A DNA stretch of 5,383 bases, from the NCBI GenBank assembly GCA_038254585.1, contig JBBSGA010000408.1, forward strand, positions 1-5,383, read 5' to 3'. How positions within the stretch are numbered: the stretch's first letter is position 1; each line of letters starts with the position of its first letter. A model generated the notes under the pieces. It saw only the letters and a list, made by a program, of their open reading frames with translations. It did not search any database and was not told the origin of the DNA. Shown here piece after piece: positions 4,333 to 5,383 of this stretch. The position numbers were made by a program, and so were the translations under genes. Source of the stretch: JBBSGA01 sp038254585 (GTDB taxonomy: Bacteria; Chloroflexota; Chloroflexia; Chloroflexales; Kallotenuaceae).

Positions 4333-4953
4333 ATGATCAAGGGCGTTATCTTCGACTTCGGCGGCGTCTTCGACTCGAAGCATGAGAGTCTCGATGGTTT
4401 CCGCGTGGCCGCCGCCCACTACGGCCTCGCCCCCGAGGCCTTCTATGACGTGCTCTATGGCGGCGACGCCTGGCAGCGGGCCAAACTAGGCTCGATCACA
4501 GCCCAAGACTATTGGCGCTCGATTATGCTCGACCTCGGCCACGATCCTTCGGAGGATGTCCAGGCGTTCCGGCAGAGGCTCTTCGCCGGCCATGAGCTCG
4601 ACTCCGCCGTCGTCGCCATCGCTGAGCGCCTCCACCGGCGCGTGCCGCTCGCCCTGCTGTCGAACGCGACCGACGAGCTCGAGATGCTGCTCGAGTCGCG
4701 CTACGGCATCCACCACCTCTTCGACGTGGTCGTCAACTCGGCGCGGGCCGGCGTCGCCAAGCCCGATCCACGGGCCTACCGCCTCGCGCTCGAGGGCCTG
4801 AGGCTCGATCCCGCTCACGCGCTTTTCGTCGACGACAAGCCGCGCAACGTCCGGGCGGCCCAGGCTCTTGGCATCCGGTCGATCCATTTCACCGGTGCCG
4901 AAGCGCTCGAGCGTGATCTGATCGGCTATGGCCTGCTTGGGCCCCGCTCGTGA
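4333..4953 (+). CDS. HAD superfamily hydrolase (subfamily IA-like phosphatase)
   Basis: This 206-aa protein carries all four haloacid-dehalogenase motifs. Motif I is FDFGGVF with nucleophile D8, motif II LLSNAT (S110), motif III K143 in VAKPDPRAY, and motif IV VDD (D167, D168) followed by KPRNV. A helical cap (about 15-85) lies between motifs I and II, as in subfamily IA. The residue two after the nucleophile is Gly (G10) rather than the general-acid Asp of typical phosphatases. FDxGGV/FDxGNV variants are common in HAD-IA proteins such as the YihX group, so this need not mean inactivity, but the substrate is unknown. It follows the ABC-F stop by 12 bp with only a weak ribosome site, suggesting translational coupling, and overlaps the next gene by 4 bp. 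Confidence 0.9.
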   Translation: MIKGVIFDFGGVFDSKHESLDGFRVAAAHYGLAPEAFYDVLYGGDAWQRAKLGSITAQDYWRSIMLDLGHDPSEDVQAFRQRLFAGHELDSAVVAIAERLHRRVPLALLSNATDELEMLLESRYGIHHLFDVVVNSARAGVAKPDPRAYRLALEGLRLDPAHALFVDDKPRNVRAAQALGIRSIHFTGAEALERDLIGYGLLGPRS

Positions 4954-5383
4954 GCACCTTTCATGGCCGGATCGCCATGTTCGCGCCCTTTGGCATGTGG
5001 CCCAAGGCGACCCTGTCGCAGCGCATCCTTCCGCTCGCGGTCGCCCTCACACGTAGGGGGTGGAGCTGTACGATCGTCGCGCCTGCGTATCTTCATCCCG
5101 CCGACGCCGGGCGCGTCGAGGTCCTCGACGGCGTCACGATCGAGCACGTCAGGCTGCCTGCGCTGCCGGGACCGCTGAGCTTCTTCGAGACCAGTCTGCG
5201 TATGCTCCGGGCTGCCCGGCGCTTCGAGCCCGATCTCGTCCACGTCTTCAAGCCCAAAGGCTACGGCGGCCTCGCGGGACAGCTCCTGCATCGTGGCCGG
5301 CCTTCCCTGCCGCAGGTGCAGGACACGGACGACTGGGAAGGCTGGGGTGGCTGGAACGAGCTGCTGCCCTACGGGCGCTGGGC
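4950..5383 (+). CDS. Glycosyltransferase, GT4-like (N-terminal part, cut by window end)
   Basis: An open frame from GTG 4950 continues past the window edge (144 complete codons). It begins MSTFHGRIAMFAPFGMWPKA, a first beta strand and loop typical of the N-terminal Rossmann domain of GT-B enzymes. Next come LPLAVALTRRGWSCTIVAP (helix and second strand), a stretch ending FEPDLVHVFKPKGYGGLAG, as in GT4 acceptor domains, and a tryptophan/aspartate-rich segment DTDDWEGWGGWNE. GT4 enzymes move sugars from NDP-sugars to lipid, glycan or small-molecule acceptors; the donor-binding C-terminal domain is outside the window. The GTG overlaps the HAD gene's stop (GTGA), indicating coupled translation, and no separate ribosome site is seen. 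An in-frame ATG nine codons later would cut into the first strand and is less likely. Confidence 0.82.
   Translation, partial: MSTFHGRIAMFAPFGMWPKATLSQRILPLAVALTRRGWSCTIVAPAYLHPADAGRVEVLDGVTIEHVRLPALPGPLSFFETSLRMLRAARRFEPDLVHVFKPKGYGGLAGQLLHRGRPSLPQVQDTDDWEGWGGWNELLPYGRW

Noticed and set aside
3904..4419. Minus-strand open frame (171 codons) spanning the ABC-F/HAD junction
   Set aside because: It is antisense to the conserved second ATPase domain and the HAD start, with no motif or ribosome site.
4926..5291. Minus-strand open frame (121 codons)
   Set aside because: It is antisense to the glycosyltransferase, whose frame runs unbroken and shows family-like strands and motifs.
1..5383. CRISPR array, tRNA or rRNA genes
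   Set aside because: No regularly spaced direct repeats of CRISPR length, no cloverleaf with a T-loop GTTCRANNC, and no rRNA signature were seen.

Overview
The window looks like high-GC bacterial chromosome, most likely Chloroflexota (Chloroflexi). This is inferred from the GC-rich codon use, the mix of gene families (T-box RNA, 2H phosphoesterase, ABC-F, GT4 glycosyltransferase) and an IS200/IS605-like end. No taxonomic marker is present, so the assignment is tentative.

Left part (1-1156). The window opens in the last codons of a plus-strand gene resembling an IS200/IS605 TnpA transposase, followed by two strong hairpins that look like the element's right end. Facing it is a minus-strand gene (190-765) for a single-pass membrane-anchored protein of unknown function. 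Its 5' leader (about 798-1120) is a well-formed T-box riboswitch: promoter, Stem I with an AGAGA motif, a specifier loop, a Stem III-like helix, a canonical antiterminator with a UGGAACC bulge, and an overlapping intrinsic terminator. An uncharged tRNA (best guess tRNA-Thr) should therefore control a membrane protein of unknown function, which is an unusual target.

Middle (1157-2430). A candidate 182-bp MITE-like insertion (14-bp inverted repeats, 8-bp flanking direct repeats, internal GCTAC repeats) sits between the T-box promoter and a plus-strand 2H phosphoesterase / 2'-5' RNA ligase-like gene. A G-rich tract follows the insertion directly. A small minus-strand gene of unknown function (85 aa) converges on the 2H gene.

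Right part (2434-5383). A strong promoter (TTGACA, 17-bp spacer, extended -10) drives a leader of about 180 nt and then a probable operon: ABC-F ATPase, HAD-family hydrolase 12 bp downstream, and a GT4-like glycosyltransferase that overlaps the HAD gene by 4 bp and runs off the window. The ABC-F Shine-Dalgarno is buried in a 16-bp stem. Short leader reading frames end just before that stem's 5' arm or run through it, the layout expected for ribosome-mediated translational attenuation as known for inducible erm genes and reported for antibiotic-resistance ABC-F genes.

The main interest is therefore two independent RNA-level switches within 2 kb: a T-box in front of an unknown membrane protein, and a candidate antibiotic- or ribosome-responsive leader in front of an ABC-F ATPase.
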